Assembly (NCBI GenBank): GCA_905236545.1
Contig: CAJOQO010000201.1
Span: 1-11,097 of the forward strand
Length of the DNA: 11,097 nucleotides
Source of the DNA: an uncultured Lachnospiraceae bacterium
GTDB lineage: Bacteria; Bacillota; Clostridia; Lachnospirales; Lachnospiraceae
Direction: 5' to 3'
Shown here: in pieces, positions 1 to 7,410 of the stretch
Layout of the letters: each line of letters begins with the position of its first letter
Numbering within the stretch: position 1 is the first letter of the stretch
Made by a program: the position numbers and the translations under genes
Notes under the pieces: generated by a model
What the model was told of the DNA's origin: nothing
The model's input: the letters and a program-made list of their open reading frames with translations, nothing else
The model's database searches: none

Positions 1-89
1 CACCGGTCAATGTATCCCTTCTGCAGGCAGAAATAAAAACCGCCGCTCAGAATCGCAATGACCAGGAATATCGTGACTGCTCTCCTCAT
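1..89 (-). CDS. N-terminal fragment of an unidentified membrane or secreted protein
   Basis: Only the first 29 codons are in the window; the gene continues past the left edge. The fragment starts with Met-Arg-Arg, followed by a hydrophobic run (about residues 5-21, TIFLVIAILSGGFYFC), as in an uncleaved signal anchor or the start of a signal peptide. A GAGGGAG ribosome binding site lies about 12 bases upstream of the ATG, and an in-frame TAG just upstream rules out a longer start. The gene sits beyond the aspS terminator and so probably has its own promoter. A TATACT hexamer at 132-137 (minus strand) could be a -10, but I see no good -35. The function cannot be named from so short a piece. Confidence 0.6.
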   Translation of the reverse strand, partial: MRRAVTIFLVIAILSGGFYFCLQKGYIDR

Positions 90-233
90 AGGTTTAAGAT
101 GCTCCCTCTATCGTTTCTGTTGATCCTCTGCAGTATAGATACGAAATGCCATATAAAACGGTCAGGCCCGGTATCATCTTAACCGCATTATGTGTAAAAA
201 CCGTGTTTCTACCTTATGATAACACAGAATCAG

Positions 234-262
234 AAAACCTCCGGTTGAAACGCGGAGGTTTT
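234..262 (-). terminator. Intrinsic terminator after aspS
   Basis: A perfect 10-bp stem (AAAACCTCCG at 234-243 pairing with CGGAGGTTTT at 253-262) encloses a 9-base loop. It begins about 22 bases downstream of the aspS stop. On the minus strand the stem ends in TTTT followed by a T-rich run. On the plus strand it is followed by TTTTTGCTT, so it could work in both directions, although no plus-strand gene needs it. Confidence 0.8.
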
Positions 263-283
263 TGCTTAATTATTTGTAAAAAA

Positions 284-2110
284 TCAGTCATCCGCTTCAC
301 GAATCGCTTCTTCCGGATGCTGTTCCTCCTTCCGGATCAGGATCCCCAGTTCATCCAGCTGCTTCCTGGCGACCTGCCCCGGCGCCTGCGTCATGAGGTC
401 GGAAGAATCCTTGACCTTCGGGAACGCGATCACGTCCCGGATGGAATCCAGCCCGAGCATCATCATGACGACCCTGTCAAGGCCATAGGCAAGGCCCGCA
501 TGCGGCGGCACGCCATAACGGAATGCATTCAGAAGGAAGCTGAACTGATCCGCGGCCTGCTCCTTCGTGAATCCAAGACATTCAAACATCTTTTCCTGGA
601 CGTCGGACTGATGGATCCGGACCGAGCCTCCGCCAATCTCCGCACCGTTTAAAACGATGTCGTAAGCCTTCGCCCGCACCTTTGACAGATCGGCGGCCGG
701 ATCCAGCCACTGCAGATCCTCCTCCATCGGCATCGTAAAGGGATGGTGCATCGCCTGGAAGCGATTCTCCTCCTCGCTCCATTCAAACTGCGGGAATTCA
801 ACGATCCACAGAAACTCAAACCGGGATCTGTCGATCAGATCCAGCTGTCTGGCAAGGTGGCACCGAAGCGCACCCATGGTCTCGGAGACCAGCTTGAACC
901 GGTCCGCGCCGATCAGAATCAGGTCACCCGGCTCTCCGCCGGCGGCAGCGACAATCGCGTCGATCTCCTCCGGCTGCATAAATTTCGCGAAGGAGCATTT
1001 TGTCCCGCCTTCCTTCAGCTGGATGTAAGCCAGGCCTTTCATGCCGTAGCCCCTGACGAATTCCGTAAGGGCGTCGATCTTCTTGCGCGGCATCTCCGCC
1101 TGTCCCTTCACGGTAATGCACCGCACATATCCCCCGTTTCTGACACAGTCGGAAAAAACGCCAAACCCGCAGTCCTTCACCACTTCCGAAAGATCTGTCA
1201 GCTCCATCCCGAATCTCAGGTCAGGCTTGTCCGATCCATAACGGTTCATGGCATCGATCCACTTCATGCGCGGGAACGGAACCGGAATCTCTACGTCAAG
1301 CACCTCTTTCCAAAGGAACTGAAGCAGACGCTCATTGACATCGATCACATCGTCGATATCCACAAAACTCAGCTCCATATCCATCTGGGTGAATTCGGGC
1401 TGGCGGTCGGCACGCAGGTCTTCATCGCGGAAGCACCTGGCCAGCTGGAAATAACGGTCATACCCCGCCACCATAAGCAGCTGCTTATAAAGCTGCGGGG
1501 ACTGGGGAAGCGCAAAGAAGGATCCCGGATAGATCCGGCTCGGCACAAGGTAATCCCGCGCGCCCTCCGGCGTGCTCTTTCCAAGCATCGGGGTCTCGAT
1601 CTCAAGAAAGCCTTCCTTCGCCATAAACTCCCTTGACAGCTGGGCGACACGGCTCTTCACCATCAGGTTTCTCTGAATGTCCGGGCGTCTCAGATCCAGT
1701 GTCCGGTTTTTCAGGCGAAGCTCTTCCTTCGTCTGGCTGTTCTCCTCTACCGGGAAAGGCGGAGTCTCGGATTCGGACAGGATCCTGAGGGAGGTCGCGC
1801 ACAGCTCCATCGTGCCGGTTTTCAGCTTCTCGTTGACCGCTCCGCCCCTTTTCTGCACAACGCCTGTTACCGCAAGAACGTATTCGCTGCGGATGCTTCC
1901 GGCCCTGGCCATTCCTTCCGCGCCGATCTTCGTCTCGTCAAACAGAATCTGCATGATGCCGGACCGGTCTCTCAGATCCACAAAGATCAGGGAGCCAAGA
2001 TTCCTTCTTTTCTGCGTCCAGCCCATCAGGGTCAGCGTCTTCCCGATCATGTCACCGGTCACCTCACCGCACCTTACACTGCGGTGCAGTCCCTTCATCG
2101 ATTCAGCCAT
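284..2110 (-). CDS. aspS: Aspartyl-tRNA synthetase
   Basis: Class II aminoacyl-tRNA synthetase that charges tRNA-Asp with aspartate in the cytoplasm. The 608-residue protein has the full bacterial architecture. An N-terminal OB-fold anticodon-binding domain (about 11-110) includes the GW.QKRRNLGS segment. The catalytic core carries motif 1 around ETPML (172-176), QSPQLYKQLLM (203-213), motif 2 FRDEDLRADRQPEF (227-240, Arg228) and motif 3 GLAYGLDR (539-546, Arg546). A bacterial insertion (GAD) domain lies between about 290 and 430, followed by HHPFTMP (455-461). The Leu in NLGS matches the E. coli-type discriminating enzyme rather than the DHGG form of non-discriminating enzymes; this is only a soft hint. 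The ATG at 2110 is preceded by AAGGAAGG and overlaps the end of hemZ by 16 bases, suggesting translational coupling. It is the last gene of the operon. Confidence 0.97.
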   Translation of the reverse strand: MAESMKGLHRSVRCGEVTGDMIGKTLTLMGWTQKRRNLGSLIFVDLRDRSGIMQILFDETKIGAEGMARAGSIRSEYVLAVTGVVQKRGGAVNEKLKTGTMELCATSLRILSESETPPFPVEENSQTKEELRLKNRTLDLRRPDIQRNLMVKSRVAQLSREFMAKEGFLEIETPMLGKSTPEGARDYLVPSRIYPGSFFALPQSPQLYKQLLMVAGYDRYFQLARCFRDEDLRADRQPEFTQMDMELSFVDIDDVIDVNERLLQFLWKEVLDVEIPVPFPRMKWIDAMNRYGSDKPDLRFGMELTDLSEVVKDCGFGVFSDCVRNGGYVRCITVKGQAEMPRKKIDALTEFVRGYGMKGLAYIQLKEGGTKCSFAKFMQPEEIDAIVAAAGGEPGDLILIGADRFKLVSETMGALRCHLARQLDLIDRSRFEFLWIVEFPQFEWSEEENRFQAMHHPFTMPMEEDLQWLDPAADLSKVRAKAYDIVLNGAEIGGGSVRIHQSDVQEKMFECLGFTKEQAADQFSFLLNAFRYGVPPHAGLAYGLDRVVMMMLGLDSIRDVIAFPKVKDSSDLMTQAPGQVARKQLDELGILIRKEEQHPEEAIREADD

Positions 2111-3546
2111 ATTCCAGCTTCCTTCCTTTTTATCATCTCATCGATCCGGTCCAGATAATTCCGGATGTCTTTTACATTCTCGATCCGTTCGATCCGGCCG
2201 TCCTCATACACGATCTTCGTTGAACCGGATGCGCCAAGGGCAAGTATACACTCAACCTCCTCCATTATCAAGATGTTATAGATCCCCTCTTTCCCAGGCT
2301 TCGCGTAACCGACATTCTCATAATTTCCGGCCATATTCTTCTGACGGTAGAGGTAATAGGGATTCATCCCCAGCTTCTCGCATCCCTTCTCACAGCGTTC
2401 CATGATCCGGTCGGAAGCCTGAAAAGAGATCTTCTCGTATTCCTCCATGTGAAGTGCAAGCCTGGCCGCGCGCTTGAGCGCAAGCGCATGCACCGTCACC
2501 GCGTCCGGATCCAGGGCTTCGATCCGGTCCATGGTGTACGCGATCTCATCCGGCCCTTCCCCGGGAAGCCCTACGATCAGATCCATATTGATATTGTCGA
2601 ATCCGAGCGATCTCGCCAGCTCATAGGAACGAACCGTATCCTCCACCGTGTGGCCGCGCCCGATCAGATCCAGCGTCTTCTGGTTCATCGTCTGGGGATT
2701 CACGCTGATCCGGGTTACCGGATGGCGTCTCAGAACCTCCAGCTTTTCCCTGGTGATGCTGTCCGGCCTTCCGGCCTCCACCGTGTATTCCATCACACCG
2801 GTCAGATCAAAGCAGGACTCCACCTCTCCCAAAAGCCGCTCCAGCTGCCCCGGATTCAGCGTCGTCGGAGTACCTCCCCCGATATAAACCGTATGGAGCT
2901 GTCTCGGAGAAAAGCACTCCCTGCACGAGCGCATCTCCAGCGTCAGCGCGTCCAGGTATGCGTCCACCTGTTTCTCCCACAGCCGCAGGGGACTCGAGGA
3001 AAAGGAGCAGTAAAGGCAGATACTCGGGCAGAAAGGGATCCCGATATAGAGGCTGTAACCGTTCTTTGTGTCGATTCCGTCCAGGATCATCCGCTCTCTG
3101 CGCGCGATCCGCACGGAAAGAGCCGCCTTTGAAGGACTGACATGATACCGCTCCTCCATCCTCTTTTCCGCAAGGCCCGGAGCCTGATCCATAAACTCCA
3201 TGGCAAGCTTGACCGGACGGATCCCCGTCAGGCTGCCCCACGGAAGATCATACCCGCACAGTTCCCGGAGCATCTCGTACAGATTCCGCTTCATCCGGTT
3301 CTTAACCTCGCTCCTGTCCGCGGCATCCGCCAGAAGCTCAGAGCGCTCCAGGTTCCCTGCTGTCAGCAGGATCCGTCCGGGTTCGATCATAACCCTGACG
3401 GTCAGGTCTGTCAGAGAGGGAAGCTCGCTTCCCGGATCAAACACCTGTGTCCGCACTCCCTGGAAAAATGCGATCACCAGGGTGTAAACATCGTATTCAT
3501 AGCTTCTGTCATTCAAAATGATGGAGATCTGCCGCGGCTGACTCAT
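2095..3546 (-). CDS. hemZ: HemZ-type oxygen-independent coproporphyrinogen dehydrogenase (radical SAM)
   Basis: Radical SAM enzyme of the HemN/HemZ family, which in heme synthesis oxidatively decarboxylates coproporphyrinogen III without oxygen. Many paralogues have other or unknown roles, so the exact substrate is inferred. The 483-residue length fits HemZ. The [4Fe-4S]/SAM cluster motif is CPSICLYC (Cys173, Cys177, Cys180). SAM-binding GGGTPT lies at 223-228. A HemZ-specific N-terminal region of about 160 residues contains LPWGSLTGIRPVK (101-113). The ATG at 3546 has an AGAAGGA ribosome binding site about 9 bases upstream. A strong intrinsic terminator sits 21 bases before the start codon, so the gene is probably transcribed by read-through from the rel operon. 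Its 3' end overlaps aspS. No other heme gene is visible in the window. Confidence 0.92.
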   Translation of the reverse strand: MSQPRQISIILNDRSYEYDVYTLVIAFFQGVRTQVFDPGSELPSLTDLTVRVMIEPGRILLTAGNLERSELLADAADRSEVKNRMKRNLYEMLRELCGYDLPWGSLTGIRPVKLAMEFMDQAPGLAEKRMEERYHVSPSKAALSVRIARRERMILDGIDTKNGYSLYIGIPFCPSICLYCSFSSSPLRLWEKQVDAYLDALTLEMRSCRECFSPRQLHTVYIGGGTPTTLNPGQLERLLGEVESCFDLTGVMEYTVEAGRPDSITREKLEVLRRHPVTRISVNPQTMNQKTLDLIGRGHTVEDTVRSYELARSLGFDNINMDLIVGLPGEGPDEIAYTMDRIEALDPDAVTVHALALKRAARLALHMEEYEKISFQASDRIMERCEKGCEKLGMNPYYLYRQKNMAGNYENVGYAKPGKEGIYNILIMEEVECILALGASGSTKIVYEDGRIERIENVKDIRNYLDRIDEMIKRKEAGIWLNR

Positions 3547-3567
3547 ATGGGCTTATCCTTCTCTCAT

Positions 3568-3594
3568 AAAAACCGGACAGCCTGAGCTGCCCGG
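3568..3594 (-). terminator. Strong intrinsic terminator directly before hemZ
   Basis: On the minus strand, CCGGGCAGC (3594-3586) and GCTGTCCGG (3581-3573) form a 9-bp stem with one G-U pair around a 4-base TCAG loop. TTTTT (3572-3568) follows at once. This is a textbook Rho-independent terminator for the hydrolase gene upstream. Only 21 bases separate it from the hemZ ATG, so it may also act as an attenuator for hemZ-aspS. Confidence 0.85.
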
Positions 3595-3617
3595 CAACCG
3601 TCAACGGAAAGCGAATC

Positions 3618-3645
3618 TTCCTGATCTGAAACAGATCCTGAGGAA
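3618..3645 (-). other. Bulged RNA hairpin upstream of the hemZ terminator
   Basis: In the 106-base gap between the hydrolase stop and hemZ, the minus strand reads TTCCT-CAG-GATCTG-TTT-CAGATC-AGGAA. This folds as a 6-bp apical stem with a 3-base loop and a 5-bp lower stem, with a 3-base bulge (CAG) on the 5' side. It has no T-tract of its own. It may stabilise the 3' end of the upstream message or form part of a leader that controls the terminator after it; neither role is shown. Confidence 0.45.
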
Positions 3646-3652
3646 ACACTGA

Positions 3653-4309
3653 TTATATCAGCGTTTCCCCAGGGCCCTGCTGCAGAAACGGATTGTACTT
3701 TCTTTCATATCCGATGGTCGTCGACGGACCATGTCCGGGGAAAACCCTTGTATCATCCGGGAGGGGCATCAGCTTCTCCTCGATGGAACGGATCAGCTGA
3801 GGGCCATTTCCGCCGGGGAAGTCGCTTCTTCCGACCGATCCCTGAAACAGTGTGTCTCCCGTAAAAACAATCTTCTCCTCCGGAAACCAGTAGCATCCCC
3901 CGCCCGGCGTGTGCCCGGGCGTCAGCAAAGCCGTCATCCCTGTCCCGAGAAAAGAAACACTCTGCCGGTCGAGGAAGAACAGATCTCCCTCGATCACTCT
4001 TGGCCCGCCCATGGAAGAGGAGAGGTTATAATGGATGGAAATCACCGTTTCCTCCTCCTCTTTCATGAGCCAGGTCAGAATGCCATACTCCCGTTTCAGG
4101 TCATTCACAGCGCCGAAATGGTCATCGTGCCCATGCGTGATCAGGATCGCCTTCGGCACGAGTCCTTGCTCCCTGATACAGCTGATAATCTGTTCCGGTC
4201 CGTCCGACGGATCAATCACGAGACACTCTTTCGTGTCCTCATTCCAGACAAGATAGGTGTTGGTCGGAAGAATTCCGAGTTCCAGACACAGAACCCTGAT
4301 ATTTGCCAT
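3653..4309 (-). CDS. Metallo-beta-lactamase-fold hydrolase, glyoxalase II-like
   Basis: Cytoplasmic 218-residue single-domain protein of the metallo-beta-lactamase superfamily, closest in layout to glyoxalase II/YcbL-type hydrolases. The dinuclear metal site is complete: THGHDDH (58-64; His59, His61, Asp63, His64), GHT (His133), GDTLF (Asp152) and PGHG (His193). GRSDFPGG (160-167) is also typical. The usual substrate would be a thioester such as S-lactoylglutathione or a related thiol adduct, but the true substrate is unknown. The reading frame is open upstream to 4435, inside rel. I chose the ATG at 4309 because MANIRVLCLELGILPTNTYL matches the family N-terminus and GGGGGA lies 7 bases upstream. 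It follows the rel stop by 28 bases and is the fourth-last operon member class seen next to rel in many Clostridia. Confidence 0.9.
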   Translation of the reverse strand: MANIRVLCLELGILPTNTYLVWNEDTKECLVIDPSDGPEQIISCIREQGLVPKAILITHGHDDHFGAVNDLKREYGILTWLMKEEEETVISIHYNLSSSMGGPRVIEGDLFFLDRQSVSFLGTGMTALLTPGHTPGGGCYWFPEEKIVFTGDTLFQGSVGRSDFPGGNGPQLIRSIEEKLMPLPDDTRVFPGHGPSTTIGYERKYNPFLQQGPGETLI

Positions 4310-4313
4310 CCTC

Positions 4314-4356
4314 TTTTCCCCCGCTGTTCTTCTGGTTTTACCCCGCTGTTCTTCTG
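4314..4356 (-). repeat. Tandem 21-base duplication across the rel stop codon
   Basis: On the minus strand, CAGAAGAACAGCGGGG followed by one variable base and AAAA occurs twice, at 4356-4336 and 4334-4314. The copies are 20/21 identical with a period of 22 bases. The first copy encodes the last residues of Rel (RRTAG) and its TAA stop. The second is noncoding and supplies the GGGGG ribosome binding site of the next gene. Confidence 0.85.
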
Positions 4357-6719
4357 ATATCAATGACGCTCTCCACCTGCCGGATCTTGCCGACCAGATC
4401 GCCGAGCGCATCCCTTCCCGGAACCTGGAACTCATAGGAGATCGTAACCGTACCGGTCCTGCTCATACGCGACGAAACGCTCCTCACATCGATATGCCGC
4501 TCGGTAAAGATCCTGGTGATGTCAACCAGCAGTCCGGTGCGGTTGTGCGCGAAGATCCGGATCTCCGCGTCATACAGTTTTCCGCCCGCTCCGTCTTCCT
4601 TCAGCAGATTCTTCGACCACTCGACATCGATGAGCCTCGCTCTCTCTTCCTCGGGCAGCCCTGTGATATTCTCACAGTCTTTTCTGTGTACCGTAACGCC
4701 TCTTCCCCTGGTAATGAAACCGACGATCTCATCCCCGGGAACCGGGCTGCAGCATTTGGACAGCCGGACCGAAACGTCTTCTATCCCATGTACGATGATT
4801 CCCGTACGGGAACGGGTAATCTTCTGGTGTTCCTCTTTCTGGCTGTGGCTGAGGATGTCTTCATCTGTCAATGATCTGGCATGATCCTTGGCAAAGGCAT
4901 CCTGCAGCTTGTTGACGATCTGGCCTTCTTTCAGGCCTCCGTGTCCGATTGCCGCAAGGACGCTGTCCCAGTCCCTGAAGCCATATTTCTTTGTGACAGC
5001 CTCGGTATACTCACTCTTCAGAAGATCCGGAAGATTCAGGTTCTTCGTCTTGCAAAAAGCAGAGAGAAGCTCTTTCCCCCGAACGATGTTGTCTTCCTTT
5101 CGTTCGTGCTTGAACCACTGATTGATCTTGTTTTTTGCCTGCGTACTGCGTACGATTTTCAGCCAGTCCGCGCTGGGGCCCTTTGAGTTCTGGCTCGTGA
5201 TGATCTCGATCCGGTCACCGTTCTGGATCTGATAATCGATCGTTACCAGCCTGCCATTCACACGCGCGCCGACCATATTGTTTCCCACGGCTGAATGGAT
5301 ACTGTAGGCAAAGTCGATCGGCGTGGATCCGTTCGGAAGCGTCTTAACATCTCCTGAGGGAGTGAAACAGTAAACGCTGTCGTTAAACAGGTTCAGATCA
5401 CTCTTGAGCAGGGAAAGGAATTCCTTGTTGTCCGATTCCTGCTGCCACTCCAGAATCTGGCGCAGCCATGTGAGCTTCGCCTCCTCCTGCTTCTGTGTGC
5501 TGACCTTCTTCCCGTCCGAGGTTTCTTTGTATTTCCAGTGTGCCGCGATACCATATTCCGCCACACGGTGCATCTCAAAGGTCCGGATCTGAATCTCAAA
5601 CGGCGTGCCGCCGGGCCCGATCAATGTTGTATGCAGAGACTGGTACATGTTCTGCTTCGGCATCGCGATATAGTCCTTGAACCGCCCCGGCACAGGCTTA
5701 TACATCTCATGGATGACGCCAAGGGCCGCATAGCAGTCTCTTACCGAATCGACAATGATTCTCACGGCAAACAGATCATAGATCTGGTCGATCGTCTTGC
5801 CCTGATTCACCATCTTCTTATAGATGGAGAACAGGTGCTTGGCCCGGCCGTAGATCTCTGCATGGATCCCGGCCTTGCTGATATGAACCTCGACGTTGCG
5901 CACGATCTCTTCGATAAAGGACTGTCTCTCCCCTTTCTTCAGGGCAACCTTTTCCACGAGATCATAGTATACCTCCGGCTCGAGATACTTCAGCGACAGA
6001 TCGTCCAGCTCCACCTTGATCTTGCTGATACCAAGCCTCTGCGCGATCGGGGCGTAGATCTCCCGCGTCTCCCTCGCCTTTTCCTTCTGCTTCTCCGGCC
6101 GCATATACTGAAGCGTTCTCATATTGTGCAGCCGGTCCGCAAGCTTGATCATGATGACGCGGATGTCTTTCGCCATGGCAAGAAACATCTTCCGGAGATT
6201 TTCTGCCTGCGTATCCAGTTTATCGGAAGAATAGTTCAGTCTTCCAAGTTTGGTGACTCCGTCTACCAGAAGAGCGACTTCAGGGCCGAACTGGTCACGG
6301 ATCTCCTCCTCTGTCATGATCGTGTCTTCCACGACATCATGCAGCAGGCCTGCCACGATCGTCTCCTTATCCAGTTCCAGGTCGGCAAGAATGATCGCAA
6401 CACACAGGGGATGAATGATATAAGGCTCGCCGGACTTTCTCTTCTGGCCATTATGGGCATCTTCGGCGATCCGGTAAGCTCTTTCGACCATGGAGATATC
6501 ATCGGACGGATGATACTTCCGGATCCCTGCCACAAGCTCCCCGTACAGTTCTTCCGGGCTTGTGAAGTCCTGCATGGTCTTCGCGGAGGCATCCGCTCTC
6601 TTAATCTGGATTCGCTCCGCGTCAGAAAGCTTCCGGCTGTCCCCCCGGACATCCGGAACACTGGCATCTCTATTCAGTTTGGTCCCGGCATCCTGGGCTG
6701 CCATCACTTCCTCTGCCAT
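4338..6719 (-). CDS. rel: Bifunctional (p)ppGpp synthetase/hydrolase (Rel, RSH family)
   Basis: Long RelA/SpoT homologue that makes and degrades the stringent-response alarmone (p)ppGpp, normally at the ribosome. The 793 residues carry every expected domain. The HD hydrolase includes His103, HDVVEDT (127-133) and LADRLHN (193-199). The synthetase includes GRAKHLFSIYKKM (291-303) and YQSLHTT (359-365). A TGS domain spans about 448-509, a zinc-finger region contains Cys656-Cys657, His678 and Cys682, and a C-terminal ACT domain spans about 717-790. RFKD at 346-349 is the signature of bifunctional enzymes; E. coli RelA has EFDD. With intact HD residues, both activities are expected. The start at 6719 has AGCAGG 6 bases or so upstream. 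It gives about 50 N-terminal residues before the usual family start, and Met49 has no ribosome binding site. The gene starts 19 bases after apt. Confidence 0.97.
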   Translation of the reverse strand: MAEEVMAAQDAGTKLNRDASVPDVRGDSRKLSDAERIQIKRADASAKTMQDFTSPEELYGELVAGIRKYHPSDDISMVERAYRIAEDAHNGQKRKSGEPYIIHPLCVAIILADLELDKETIVAGLLHDVVEDTIMTEEEIRDQFGPEVALLVDGVTKLGRLNYSSDKLDTQAENLRKMFLAMAKDIRVIMIKLADRLHNMRTLQYMRPEKQKEKARETREIYAPIAQRLGISKIKVELDDLSLKYLEPEVYYDLVEKVALKKGERQSFIEEIVRNVEVHISKAGIHAEIYGRAKHLFSIYKKMVNQGKTIDQIYDLFAVRIIVDSVRDCYAALGVIHEMYKPVPGRFKDYIAMPKQNMYQSLHTTLIGPGGTPFEIQIRTFEMHRVAEYGIAAHWKYKETSDGKKVSTQKQEEAKLTWLRQILEWQQESDNKEFLSLLKSDLNLFNDSVYCFTPSGDVKTLPNGSTPIDFAYSIHSAVGNNMVGARVNGRLVTIDYQIQNGDRIEIITSQNSKGPSADWLKIVRSTQAKNKINQWFKHERKEDNIVRGKELLSAFCKTKNLNLPDLLKSEYTEAVTKKYGFRDWDSVLAAIGHGGLKEGQIVNKLQDAFAKDHARSLTDEDILSHSQKEEHQKITRSRTGIIVHGIEDVSVRLSKCCSPVPGDEIVGFITRGRGVTVHRKDCENITGLPEEERARLIDVEWSKNLLKEDGAGGKLYDAEIRIFAHNRTGLLVDITRIFTERHIDVRSVSSRMSRTGTVTISYEFQVPGRDALGDLVGKIRQVESVIDIRRTAG

Positions 6720-6738
6720 ACAAAACCTGCTTTACGTT

Positions 6739-7266
6739 TTATTTCCCCTCATAGGAAATCACCGTTTCAACGTCATATCCCTCAAGCTTCTTTCTTCCGT
6801 TCAGCCCGGCAAGCTCCATCAGGAAAACACATTTCTCCACAGTGCCGCCCAGCTTCTCGATCAGCTTTACCGCTGCGGCAACCGTCCCGCCTGTCGCGAT
6901 CAGGTCGTCTACCACAACCACCCTCTGGCCCGGTCTGATCGAATCCTTATGCATCTCGATCGTCGCGCTTCCATACTCAAGGTCATAGGTCTGCTCGATG
7001 GTTTCGCACGGAAGCTTTCCCTTCTTGCGGACAAGTACGAATGGCTTGTGCAGGTTGTAGGCCAGCGGCATGCCGAATATAAACCCGCGCGATTCCAGAC
7101 CGACAATCACATCAACATCATCCGGATTGCCGATCAGCTTCTGCATCTCATTGATCGCAAGCTCCAGTCCATCCGCATCGCCAAGCACGCTGGTAACATC
7201 ACGGAACATAATACCAGGCTCCGGAAAATTCGGAATCGTTCTTACATAATCTTCAACTTTCTTCAT
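6739..7266 (-). CDS. apt: Adenine phosphoribosyltransferase
   Basis: Purine salvage enzyme that converts adenine and PRPP to AMP and pyrophosphate in the cytoplasm. The 175-residue length is normal for Apt. The N-terminal segment IPNFPEPGIMFRDVTS (11-26) is diagnostic. GLESRGFIFG (56-65) follows, and the PRPP-binding motif is VVVVDDLIATGGT (116-128). The frame stays open upstream to 7365, but the ATG at 7266 is correct: it matches the family N-terminus and has GGGAGG 10 bases upstream. It is the first gene of the apt-rel-hydrolase-hemZ-aspS operon, behind a good promoter at 7337-7365. Pairing of apt with rel is common in Bacillota and puts purine salvage beside an enzyme that consumes GTP and ATP. 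The recJ gene that often precedes apt is not here. Confidence 0.96.
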   Translation of the reverse strand: MKKVEDYVRTIPNFPEPGIMFRDVTSVLGDADGLELAINEMQKLIGNPDDVDVIVGLESRGFIFGMPLAYNLHKPFVLVRKKGKLPCETIEQTYDLEYGSATIEMHKDSIRPGQRVVVVDDLIATGGTVAAAVKLIEKLGGTVEKCVFLMELAGLNGRKKLEGYDVETVISYEGK

Positions 7267-7336
7267 GGTCAGACAACCTCCCACATCCTGTATATAATGA
7301 TACTCTGCACGACGAAGTTTTAAAGCGGCACAAATC

Positions 7337-7365
7337 AGTATAGCATCTGCCAGATTCTGTTGCAA
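7337..7365 (-). promoter_or_regulatory. Probable sigma-A promoter of the apt-rel operon
   Basis: On the minus strand, TTGCAA (7365-7360) and TATACT (7342-7337) are separated by exactly 17 bases, and TGC directly before the -10 makes an extended -10 element. Transcription should start near 7330, leaving a leader of about 63 bases before apt. A second, weaker pair lies downstream in the leader (TTTAAA, 16 bases, TATCAT) and could be an alternative promoter. Confidence 0.65.
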
Positions 7366-7410
7366 TATTCGGACAACGTGCAGTGCTCCGGGCTGTTTCC
7401 GGGGAACGCT

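Noticed and set aside
146..652. Plus-strand open frame starting near the left-edge gene
   Set aside because: It runs through the terminator hairpin and into the antisense of aspS, and shows no protein family pattern.
743..1636. 297-codon plus-strand open frame antisense to aspS
   Set aside because: Shadow of aspS, with no family motif and no supporting signals.
4310..4435. Longer start for the metallo-hydrolase inside rel
   Set aside because: The extra 42 residues are the rel 3' end read in another frame, and the family N-terminus begins at 4309.
5538..6938. 466-codon open frame on the plus strand, antisense to rel
   Set aside because: The codons mirror the GC-rich third positions of rel. 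The product has no recognisable domain, no convincing ribosome binding site was seen, and it runs past rel into apt. rel is certain on the other strand.
7267..7365. Longer start for apt
   Set aside because: It would put the coding region over the promoter and leader. The ATG at 7266 has a strong ribosome binding site and fits the family.
7366..7410. CCGG repeats after the cupin stop as a terminator
   Set aside because: Only a 4-bp stem forms and no T-tract follows.
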